This document shows, piece by piece, positions 33,916-46,400 of a stretch of 64,000 nt of DNA; position 1 is the stretch's first letter, and each line of letters begins with the position of its first letter. Source of the stretch: Zhengitettix transpicula. Its lineage: Eukaryota; Arthropoda; Insecta; Orthoptera; Tetrigidae. The stretch is from positions 8,747,001-8,811,000 of the forward strand of contig CM073593.1 in the NCBI GenBank assembly GCA_037074705.1. The letters run 5' to 3'. The notes under the pieces were generated by a model. It made no database searches, was not told the origin of the DNA, and worked only from the letters and a program-made list of their open reading frames with translations. The position numbers and the translations under genes are program-made.

Positions 33916-36900
33916 TTATTTGCACAAACTTCTTGGGAATCCTAAAATTGAAATTTTTCCATTAATTGTTCCTATTGCCACTAATGTATTGCTGAAAAAT
34001 AAAATTTAATCATAAGTAAAAATATTATTCCAGATAGAATAAGAGATTAAATCTATGACACTATATAAATAGGATTTTATTAAATTATTTTCTGGAATGA
34101 AATATAAAAATTTTAAAGTTTAAACAATATAGTTTAATTTTAAATTACTACTGGTGTTCAACTGTAACTGTGCATTCTGTTCACAAATTTTATTACTACA
34201 ACTCTTCAAAATGTTTCTTCTGTGATGGATATCATGAAGCTGTTGTTAAACTTTTCAATTAATTTAAACTCCACATACAAAAGGTTGTACATAGTTAAAT
34301 GTTGAAGACAGACCTCCCTCCCACAAATGTAGCCAGGTTAACATGTGGGCTGAAATTATGACCATGTGGATGGTATTCACAACCCTCAAAGTGTCCTCTG
34401 TCCATCATTCCGGACAATAGAACCGTTCCCTTTGTTCTGCTAACAGAACTTGCCTCAGATCAACTCCGTCCCCAGTCTATCCCGGACCTGCGAATCGCAT
34501 GGAGCCCAGTCCTTCCTGGTCCAGCGATTTAAGGCGACCTTCGGAGTAGTGCTGAATAAAACGTGAACATCTAGTTGTGTGTCCGAGTTCTAATCTGCCG
34601 TACCACATGGCCGAACTCCCAACACGTGTATGACGGATATAGTAACCCACAACCATATAGTAGGACATACGTTTACTTGCCCTTTGTTTCTTGTTTTGAT
34701 GTGCAGTACACATCCTCAAGATTTGTAAAAGATCTTATTGAAACACTTTGTAACTCATTTTTCATCAACTTAACAGATTAACAAGAACAAATAAATACAG
34801 TCATGTGGATGACTTCGTATATATAGTGTATCAACAGATGAAACATCAAGTACAATATTATTTTTTCACAAATTTTCCTTAACATAATTTCATACACATT
34901 ATTAGGTATACATGTATGTTTAATTGCAGAATGTCTTCATATACCTTATCAATATTTTGGTAATTTATGAATAGAACAATAAATTAATCCTAGTGTAATA
35001 ATTTTAGTATTTATTTACCTGTGAATGTTCAAATTCAGTGCTGTTATTGGTTCTCCAGTGTCAAAATGTAGAATTGGTGAACAATTTTTCTTCTGTATAC
35101 TGTATAACTCTAGAACAGAGCCCCAAACTGCAAATACAGACTTCTCAAATAACCACCATGTTAGACCAGCTATTGTTTCATTTACATGTATTACACGTAT
35201 TGGTGTGACCTTGAAAAACAATATTTTCAAGAACAAATAAAATTTTAAGTTCTTTCCATAATACATTTTTATAACAGAAAAGTTATAAGTTTCAGTGACT
35301 TATTTAATATGTAAAATAAGTTGAGAACTTTTGAAATGTTTCACTTTTACTTTCCACTGACCTGTTCAAGTTTGTATACATGTATTTTACTGTCTGATCC
35401 GCAAGATAAAAACATGTCCTTCTTATCTGGATAACACTCTACAGAGATAACACAACCATCATGTCGCTTCATTAACCTAATTATCGGATCCATTACTGGT
35501 AAATCACTGTCAGAAAGAACTTTTATTCCTATAAATGAAAACCATGAATTATAAACTCTGTTATACAAAAACATAGATTTTCATATTAAAGGAGAAAAAC
35601 AGTTGAAGAGTTTTTTGTACTTTTTCTGACTAATTTGACTACCTTAAAATATAGCAGTAAAAATATGCCAAAAACTACATTACTTTTCCTTAAAAAATTA
35701 TACAAATTTATATATATAATAGTAAGGATATGACATCAAAAATAATTGTGATATTGGTATGGCTTACCTGAAAGTGAAGTACGATGTATCCAAAGGTCGT
35801 TCTTCAAATTTTCGGCGGCTCGTAGCATAGTGTTGCACTATTCCGTGCACAGACAGACAGTGGAGTTTTGACACCACACAGTTAATGTAACACTCCTTGG
35901 AAAGGAGGAGGCTGAATGCCTCAGAAAATTTGAGAAGTACCTTCGGTTCCCTTTGGCTACACTTTCAGGTAGCCACAAGCTATCTCTCTTTCCTTTCCAT
36001 ACCAATATTGGAATTATTTTTGACAATGTCATGTCCTTACTAATATCATATTTTTATTAAAATTGTTTCTTTAATTTTTGGCAGAGTAACTTTGAGGCCA
36101 GGTTGTAAAGAACAGCATTGTTTGGCGCAAGAATGCAGAGACTATAATGGTTGCTACAGATTATTGTAAAAAGTGTACACACAGAGAACTTTGGCAAAAA
36201 ACATTCAGTGTGTGTTTGGAGGTGTCAGAAACACTCATTCATGTTATGTATGTTCTGGGAGCTGGTGCAATGTTTTGTGGCGAACCAGCCAATGGTAGCA
36301 AAATATAAGCTGAATATATCAGCTAATGTATTAAAGGGATTTTCCACAGAAAAACAGTGTGTGATCATGTGTACGACAGTAAAGCAGAAAGGCACTGAAA
36401 GTGTTGTGAAGTGTGAAAAGTATAAAATCAGTTCTACGGCCTGCCAATAAAATATTGTCCCATTAAAAAGTAAAATAACCACAAGTGCACGAACCAGAGC
36501 AGTTCTGACAAAATGATATGTAAAAGTGAAAAATATTGTTTACTGCCAGATTTATATAACTTCGTCAGATATTTCTATAGTTTATCAAATTTATATAGTT
36601 TTTGTTATTAGAGTGTATGAAATGTTATTGTAAATTAAATTTTTGCTTTTGTAACTTGGTGAAAATTGCAAATCACTGTCTTTATTAGAGGTCATATAAG
36701 TGGCCCTGAAATTTGGATTCTCATGAAAGCTGAGGCATTTACTTAAAATCATAAAATTTAACGTAAATAAAAAATGTCAATTAAATAATCTTTTGTTATC
36801 TCTTTAAAAATTTTGGTTTAATTTCAACATAATATTCTGTAAACTTTCTTCCTTTGTTTCCTTTTATATTTTTGTATATTACAAACTTTGGCTCTGCAAC

Positions 36901-37387
36901 TTGGAGCTTGTTTCTTTAATATCTTATTGAATACCACATAATTTGATTGTTCTAACATGCTGGCATATTTTATTAAGTTAAAATTGAACATAATTTGGTG
37001 CTCCAATGTGGTACTTATTTTCCTTTGCTTAATTGTATATTACAATATATATATATATGAAATTACTACAAATAAATATTTGATTAACCTGTAGCAACTT
37101 TTGACGTTAAAGTTGTACAATGAAGTATGTCCCCTCCTTCAACTCCAACTATGAATGTGGTTGAATCCAATTTGAAGAAACTAAAACATGTAATTCCCAA
37201 TTCTCTTTGAAGAATAGAACTTCCAATATGTGAATAGAGTTTGCTAATATTGGAATCCATAGAAATGTGAAACCTAGAAGATTAAACAAACAGCTGTACA
37301 TTTGTTTTATAATATTTATTCAATAATTACAATTACAAATGTGTGTAGATATAGGACTGTCAAATGACACACTTTTTTCTCGTTTTA

Positions 37388-37418
<31 letters not shown>

Positions 37419-40400
37419 GGATTGTGAATTTACTAAGCATCAAAGGATGATTCAATAACATTGAAAATTTGGAAACATTTTTTTTATTGAAACTATCTTT
37501 CTTCAGAAGTATATATGTCTGGTCTGTGCATATAATCAATGTTGTACTACCATCCTTCATTCAAGACACACATCGTTTCATCTGTTGCCTGCATGAACTT
37601 AAAAAACAACTTCCACCCAATATCCTACTGATTACCATAGATGCCTCCTTTTACACTAATATTCCCAATGCTAATCACCCAGTGTAACTTGAATATTTCT
37701 TGTCTCGCAAACCATCAAATTCTTCCTGACCACTAACTTTCTGATTTCCCTCACTCAGTTTGTCCTCACTAGGAATTACTTTTCTTTTCAAGTCAGTAGC
37801 TATCACCAAATACTTGGTACACTCCCTCCATTGCAAAACTGCCTGTCCATAGAAGAACTGGAACAGTAACACTAAAACCTTTTACTTGGTTCTGGTTTAT
37901 AGATAATATCTTCAGAATTTTCTATCTTTCTTATTCATAATAACTTCATACCATGGTCACACAGGCCAGTTGAACTTTAACAATTATCTGAAAAACCTAA
38001 ATATCGTATTCCCTAGTTAAATTCGCTTGTAACTACTCCCCCACCAACATTACCTTCCTTGATGTTCACATAAACCTCAGATCAGTTCACATTAAACATA
38101 CCAATGCCTTACAATAACTTGAATTTACTAGTTGTCATTATAAACACCCTCACACATTTGAAGTGACAAGAAGTTGCTAGCCTCAACCCACCTTAGCTGC
38201 AGGTGGAGTACCATTAAGGGATGCAGTCATAAAATTCAGCAGACTAACTGCTGGCTGCTGACAAGTTCTGTTGTCTTGCTATTCAGATTTAATAAATGCA
38301 CCTTAGGGGAGCTTGCATTTGCTCTACTGTGAATAGTCTGACCACCTACACCAATCAGATCCTCAATGTTTTCATAAATAAAAAATACCGTACAGACCTC
38401 TAGAAACAATATCCTATGTCCTATACACTGTGAAACTACCAAATATAAAAAACAAAATCCACCCCTAACCACAACCCACTATTCTGTACTACAAAAACTC
38501 AATTCCATTCTCCTGTCTGGACTGCAATTTAAACCAGATTAAAAAAAATATCCTTCCTACAATACCTCCTACCATACAAATTGCCGATTTCAGGAGCCCT
38601 CCCAAGCTCCTTGTTCACACTTTTAGGCCTTACACTCTTCCATTTAAGCTGGGTTGTCAGGCATGTCTGCCCTATCCTTCAACGTACAAAAATCCTTCCA
38701 AAATAGCCACCAATACTTGTTCTAGTTTGTGTGCATATTGTGAATTAAATATATGTTTGTATACATTAAAGTAAAGAGGGATAGGTGTGCACTTACCTGA
38801 AATTGAAGCTTGGCATTGCCACTTGGGACAAATGGAGGTTCTTCAAGTTTTCAGAGGCTTTCAGTTCTCTTCAAGAAGCATGCTGGCTGGAGCCTCAATT
38901 TCAGGTAAGCCATCACCTATCTCACTTTCCTTTCCATACAAATTATTTTGTCAATGTCACATCCTCTCGTACGCGTGCATGTGTATATATATATATACTG
39001 ATGTGTCACCCTCAATCCTCTCGGATCATTTCACCTTGCCACACCTGAGCTCTTCCATCAATTACTTTAAAACTTCTATTTTTATTATTGCCAGGTAATT
39101 TTTGATTAATGAAAATTACCAAAATCAATAAAACATCAAACTATATTAAATTAGCTACGAGTATTATGTTTACTCAGAGTGCGGTGAATTCCTCTCTCAA
39201 CTCAAACACGCTGTACTGCAGGACAATGTGGTTAAACAAATCACATGTGTTGTAACCAACTGTTTCACAATATATATACCCATGTAGGGTGATTCTGTGG
39301 TCATGGGGCAAAACTGAGGGGCTGTAGAGCTTACAAAGAAATATATAAATTTTTTCAATAGGTCAGAAATGAGGTATGACATATGAAAAATATTGTTTAT
39401 TTTCAACATCATCACAAAGTGCTTCTTTCTAGCAATGTTTACAATAAACACTTAAAACTGCAACCACAAGACTCCAGTAGACTCAACTGTACCTGTCTGT
39501 CTAAGCTTCTGTTACATTTTTTATTTGGTTGTCACAGAGTATAATTACAGGTTTAAATAATGAAAGATTGTCACAATATAAACCTTGCATATGAATATAT
39601 GTTCAAAATAAGAGCTAAAGAATGTTAACTAATCTTCATAAATAAATTAAATGATAAATGAATATTTAGGGAACATACCTGGAGGAGATGTGAAGACTTT
39701 CTGATGAAGAACCAACATGCCATAACAGGATGTATCCATCTAAACTACTTGAAACTAAAACCAACTGTTTGTGATCTGATAACCACCCTAATGATGTTAT
39801 AGAACCTGTATGTTCAGAAGATGTAGTAACAATATCTCCATATTCTCTCCATACTTTTATTTTACCTACAAAAAATACATACAGCAATAAAATTTAAATT
39901 GTTATATATAACACATTAGGATAGGAAAGAGAGACAGTGATGTCAACTTACCTGAAATCAGTAGTTCATCCAGTCTGGCATAGGTGGAAGATCAAAATTT
40001 TGAGTTCCGGCTGGGCACGAATTTGTGCAGTTCAGATCTTCCTTCTGGGCAAAGGGGGCTCAGGCCCTCAAAAATTTGAACTTTTACTTACGCCAGACTG
40101 GACAAACTACTGATTTCAGGTAAGTCTGCATCGCTGTCTCTATTTCATATCCTAATGTGTTATATAATATGACCTCGTCACACTTTCCTTATATATATAC
40201 ACAATATTAGGTAAGAGCATCCATTAAGGAATAGGAACTAATTTGGTGATGGAAGTAACATTTGAGCTTGGATAGTGAGGAGGGATAGAAACTAATAGGA
40301 GGATTATGCATTATGCTCAGACGTACAATCACAAACATAGAAAATTATCCATAATAAGACATTCTATATTTGCCTGGTCAAGAACTTGACCTGGTGGCTG

Positions 40401-43400
40401 AGATGGTTAAGGTGTCTGTGTACTGAGCAGATCACAGATCATGCAGGTTCAAGTCCTGCCTGCGTCAAATATTTTCAGTCTTTCCTTCTTCTCCCTGCTT
40501 TGAACATATGCTTTACTATGTGTGTTATTCTCATTAAAGCTGAGGCACTTATTTAAAAACATAAAATGTAAAGAATTCAATGTAAATCAAAATTGTAGAT
40601 TATCCTAATTTTGACTTATGTTAAATGAAAATATAAGTAATGGTTACAATTATCTCCATCAAGCAAAACAGAATTTATATTGTATCCTCTAGCAAGATAT
40701 ACCAAAAACACTGTAGGAGTTTGAAGAATTAAGAAAAGACACAGTTGAACATACTTCTGAAAGACACAATGAGTTTACATCCATTCTTAAAAGATAGGAA
40801 TTGAATTATTGCACTGGTGTGATGATATTACATGCAAGTTTATATGTTTTAAATTGTTGAACAGAGAGAATAATATATTAAAATTACAGGAGATACAAAA
40901 TTTTGTATGAAAAATTTAATTTAATATTGAATAAAAGATACAGTTATAACCTGTAATATACACTCCAAGACAATTAATCTTCCACCTAGAATGGTAATGA
41001 ATAACTAAATAATAAATATTAAAGTAAAAGCTATATTGATCGATAGATAGATATAGATTGGACTGTGCTGGAGTCTGTGTCTGCTGCCATTCAAGGCCTG
41101 TAAGAACATCAAAATTTTCACTAGTTTCAGCAAGTGGAAGGTGCCAACAGGATCGGTATTCAATTCACGGGCAGTCACTTGATGGACAAACATTAATGGC
41201 ATTTCCAACACATGCAAACAGATCACGTCCAAGCATGTTTATTCACATACAAATTTTCATTGTTTAAATTCCTGTCCTTGTTTCCTAAGATTAACATTTA
41301 TAGGCATTTAATAATTACTTTCTACTCTCAGAGTACATCCATGGTTAAGTATTCCATTAATTCAAAATTTAATTTGTTTTGCTTAATGAACAAATATCTA
41401 ATTAATAATATTGTAAATTGTCTTTGTATAATTTTTCATAAATAAGTGGCATGTGTTTATATATATTATAGTGATTGATTAAAACTCAATTTAAAAAAAT
41501 AATCATATCAACTAAAATAATCCCTATGGTATTTTGTATGTGTATCGTGTTACCGCCAACATCTCCAAAAATTTGTATTCTGTATTGTATGTCAAGGTGC
41601 CTACCTTCCACATTAAGGTAATCCACATGGTGGCAACTCCCCTTTAATAGCATAGGAAGGGATTTGAAAGGGGGGATGTAGAAGGGTAGAGGAAGGTAGC
41701 CAAGGGTTAACTAGGGCCCCTGGGCTATAGTTTAAGGATCCTACCCGGCATTCGCCTAAAAGTAATGCAGGAAAAACCCTAGAAAAACCTGCATCAGGTA
41801 GGTCGGGCATTGGGTACTTGTTCCATGCCCTTCCGATAGCGGGAGAAGAGTTTGCTGTGGGGTCACAGCATTCCCTTCTCCATACCTCGACCAGTTTAGG
41901 AGGCAGCCGGCTGACTGTTCCAATAGGAACATTGAACAACTCTTACCGTATGCCCAAGCTTACCATTATAAGTTCCAACTGCCAGAATTGATGGAGTTAT
42001 TGTATGGAATGCCAGTGCTGTTACACAAGATGATGTTTCTAAATCTTTATCTGATGATAAACTGAAATCTTTCCTAGAATGTAATCAAGCATAAACACCA
42101 CATTTTTAAGAAAATGTCATGGGGCAGTGACAAATAATCAAAAACAAAGTTATTGCAACTTCCAAAAATATTGTAAAACTAAGGGAAGTCAGAATTTGTA
42201 TTAAACAAAAATAGTTCACCTTCCTACATAATAAATTGACACAATTCCATCATGAGTACACCAGGAATCATGAGATGTCACTCCAAATCCAACTGCTAAT
42301 ACAGTGCCTCTGCAATTCCATGACAATGTTGACACCTTCATCTGTAAACAATAATGATAACAATATTTAGAAATCAGATAATAACTCTTTTCGAATTTAT
42401 TTTGTTAGATCTACAAAATTTTACAGTACTATTATTGATGGTACAGTATGAGACATTTGTGACTAAGTGCAACCTCAAATTTATTAATTTCATTTGTAGA
42501 AACACTCTTTTCAGTATAATCAAGAAAAATATGTGTAAATAATATTAGTCACATAATGAGGTTTGTGTCTGTAGATAATGTAATGTAAAAGTTCAAAGAG
42601 AAACTCTAAATAACAGTGGTAAAATGTTCAATTATGGTGAGCCCTTGATGTGGTGTCCATTGGCACTAATTTTTATAAAATCTAACCCAAATAATGGTTA
42701 TATACTAGACATAGTTGTCACTCAGGCCATAGTAACCAAATAAAAATATTTATTTTTCAAATTCATTCTCAACTTAGATTACAATACTCATAAAACAAAA
42801 GGTAAACGGAATACGCATTTCATTATACGTTGAAACTTGCGAAGAATGTGACCGAGAAATTTTATTTGCGTAGATGCCTTCAATTAAACATATGCATGAT
42901 AAACAAAATTTTAGGATATGCTAGAAAAGCGCGTTGTTTTTCGGACCCTCCGCTAAAATAATATAAATCGCTTTTATCTGCAACATCAGTTGCTTGAAGG
43001 TACTTTCGAAAATAATATTCTGGCAGGCCGCAAATTTAAAATATATATAAAAAAGGAAAAAATTATCGGCGTAATTATGAACGAAGTAAAACACTGCAAG
43101 TTTTTCAAATAAAAGGTTTCATTTTACTTCCGAACTTTACATTTATCAATTGAATAAAACATATAAACTATAACTACTGAAATAAAGTTTTACTTAAAAT
43201 ACAGGTTTATTACGAATTAATGCTTTTTAAAAAATAGAGGAATTATATTACATTCTTAAAAAATCAGAGAGAACAGAAGGAAAACTTTTAGCCAAAGCTC
43301 TACTATATATATAATATTTTATACTTCAGTATCAGTCAATTTACAGAAAATTAATCTTTCGCATTAATATAATTATACTGCGATATTACGGCACATAGGT

Positions 43401-46400
43401 TCGTGATATACGTTACATGATGATTTGACTTCGTTTTCTTTAATCGATAACATTTTATTGTTACAAGACTGGATTTTCATCATTATTACGACGCATTGAT
43501 AAATTTTTATCGACGGCTGGAACAGTGAGATTGTTGTGGTTATAAGTTTGTTGAGTTGGTCGTCGGTCGAAGGTCTGCGAGCCGTTGCTGGTCAGGACAG
43601 TGCTACAGGGACTTCAAAAGGAGAGCGAGCAAGTTAGACAATTTAATTGGCTGATTGATTGCGCATCCCGGAAATCTAGGAAATAAGATTGTGAGAGAGA
43701 CGTGGACCCGGACAGTTGGAGAGTCCACGTACGATTTGCCTAGAGTTCAACAATAGCAGTAATTAAACGCGAATCTTTGGATCGGGCGTTGAAGCTATTT
43801 TTTGAGTTTCTACAGGGAAACCGATATTCGGCACAGTACGGGCAGTTTGACCAGCACGGACACGTCTCCTTCAGATGATACGAGGGATCGTCTCCGAATT
43901 CGGTTGGATCTGCTCGAATACACATCAATTTGTCGGGTCAGCGGACGTGGGCAATACACCGATCAGTGGACTGGTCAAGGTGGTACGGCCGACTACGGGA
44001 AGCCGGTCTTGGCTACAGAATTATGGATGGACAAATCTCGTGACGGGGCTGGAGTCGACTCGGAATGCTCAAGAGCGTCCGTGTACCTATCGGGAAACCC
44101 GGGTTCGATTCCCGATCCGGTCGAGATCTGTCCATGCTGATCCTTTAATTAAACTATATCAACTGCTAATATATTATGAAAAACACAATATATTTTCACT
44201 TTTTCGTGTGAAATATTATTTCTAATTTTGTTGTACAATCATATTAAAGAATTTTATTAGTTAGTTTTAAGTAAAACTATTATTTATTTATTCGTAAATC
44301 CTGTGTGCAATTTGTTTTTATTTGATGATTATTACAATAGACGAAAAATCAAGGTCAATGAGGAAAAAGTTCAGGTAAGCATTAGTTAAGAGATCATTCT
44401 CTTTCCTTTCCAATATAACATTAGAACTAAACAACATGTGGACAATCAGCTAGTATAAAAATAGATTGAGTGTCAGCACACCATTTTATTTTGTAAAACA
44501 AAAGTGCAATGAATTATACTTCAGTTAGGAGCTAGATCCTATAAGATGGGAGTCTTTTATATATTCTTATAAAATAAAACTTAAAGTTCCTTTTCACAAA
44601 GGAAATGTTTTTCTCTCAATTGTCCTTGCTCATAGATATACACAAAGGAATCACGTTGGATAATAAACTTGTGCTACAGATGGTGGTAACATCACATTAC
44701 TTTCCAAAGATAACTTTTCATGATACATATTTTAAAATAGAAGAGTAAAAATCTGTATAATAATTATTTAAGTCAACAAAGATACACACAATTAAGATAG
44801 TCTACAAATTAATACATGAGATAAAATTCTTGCCTACATTAATAATATTGATTTTCCTCTCTGAGAAATAACGTTAATCTAGCAAATTTTATTATTATAT
44901 GTAATTCAAAATTATTATTTTACATTTGTATATGCATTTTAATATATCTGTTTTTTTCAATAAATCCATGTATGACTCAACAATGTTTTATAATTATTCA
45001 CAAGAATATTTTATTTCCAGCTTTGCTTCAACACTCAATTTTAAGATAGCCTACAAATAAAACTTCAGGATCAAAAACATTATATAGTTCAATATTACAT
45101 AACAATATAAATAAGTCTTTTGTGTTCAGTGCCTGGTTTGTGCAGTGTGTTGTTCTTCGTCTCTTCCTTTACTTGCATCACCTGACAAAAGCAACAAGTA
45201 TTGCAGAAACATGTGGTATTTATTTAGCAATTATTTGTCTGCTTTTTGACTACTTATTTATATAATAGATATAATTTCATTTGCCATATTCTTATAAAAA
45301 TTAAGAAACTAGTCTGTAAATAAAAATATTTTACAACTATAAGACAAAATTCTTGAAAACTAAAAATACCTGATGATGAACAGCTGGACTTGGTTGTTCC
45401 AATGAATACAAAAGTTTGACTTCTTTTTCTTCAATGTCATTGTTACTAGTAAAATCATGCACATCAAAGGCTCGGCTTCGTTGATTTTTGTCTAATTCTT
45501 TTAAAACTGATGGGGACACAAATTTTAGAAAGGCTGCCAGTTTGTCATAATCAACATTATCAGAGTTAGTGGCCTTCATTAATTCTTCTGTTTGTATCTG
45601 TAAACCACATTGTCTAGTTATCTTCACATTTGCATGAGTACTAAATTATGAAATAAATTTTATCAAATTGTTTTTAGCACATTACTTAAAGTCGTGAGCA
45701 ATATTTTGTTTTGCAAATAACAAGGTGCATCAGAATATATTAGATGATTAAAATTTGAGCCAAAAAATACACTGATAGATGGAACACATTTTGTATCATG
45801 TGATTGTACAGGAAATTAAAGTCTTTCCAGCAATCAAGAAGCATTGGACAAGTGATAACTGTTATGTTATGATTATCAATGGAAACAATAGTTGTATTAA
45901 TATTTTTTCAAGAAAACATTCTGTTGTAATTGAGGCACAAATTGAGTTAACCTGATTTATCTGTATTCAACTACTTCTTATAGGGGTACTTAAAACAATT
46001 CTACATCACAGCTTAGACTATTATAAAGAATCAATTAATAGTGATGCAACAGATTTTCTGAGGAAAATATGGAAGGATTCATGATGTTTGAAAGACATCC
46101 ATGTGTTCTTTATAAGAAAATCTGGCAGACCTTGTATGCCAACAATTACTACCTGCTCAGTTAAGGTTATACCAACATCTATAATTTATTAGGGTAGGTA
46201 TTAATTCAGTTGACTTTAACTACAGAGAAATCAGTTGATGCAATGACAAAGTCTGTATCTGACAAGCACATTTTAAGATAAGTGAAAGACTAAAGGGACA
46301 TATTTGCATATCTAATATGATCCAAATTTACCACATATTAATAAATGGCAGGGAGAGTTCAAAAACAAGATTTACTTTTCCTTTCAAACTTTTGGGTCAT

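Noticed and set aside
35015..35018. TAA at 35015 as the WDR34 stop
   Set aside because: It follows a strong donor by one codon and would cut the last WD repeat; a phase-compatible exon at 33916-33991 restores it.
36151..36450. 99-codon frame with many cysteines
   Set aside because: It lies antisense in a WDR34 intron, with irregular cysteine spacing that fits no zinc-binding family.
41613..41939. 108-codon minus-strand frame with proline-rich sequence
   Set aside because: It coincides with a dispersed repeat that recurs in broken form at 63.5 kb, and it lies in an intron.
44447..44459. Fifth Helitron-like terminus (CAGCTAGTATA)
   Set aside because: Only about 8 bp match; the diagnostic CACC and GC-rich palindrome upstream are absent.
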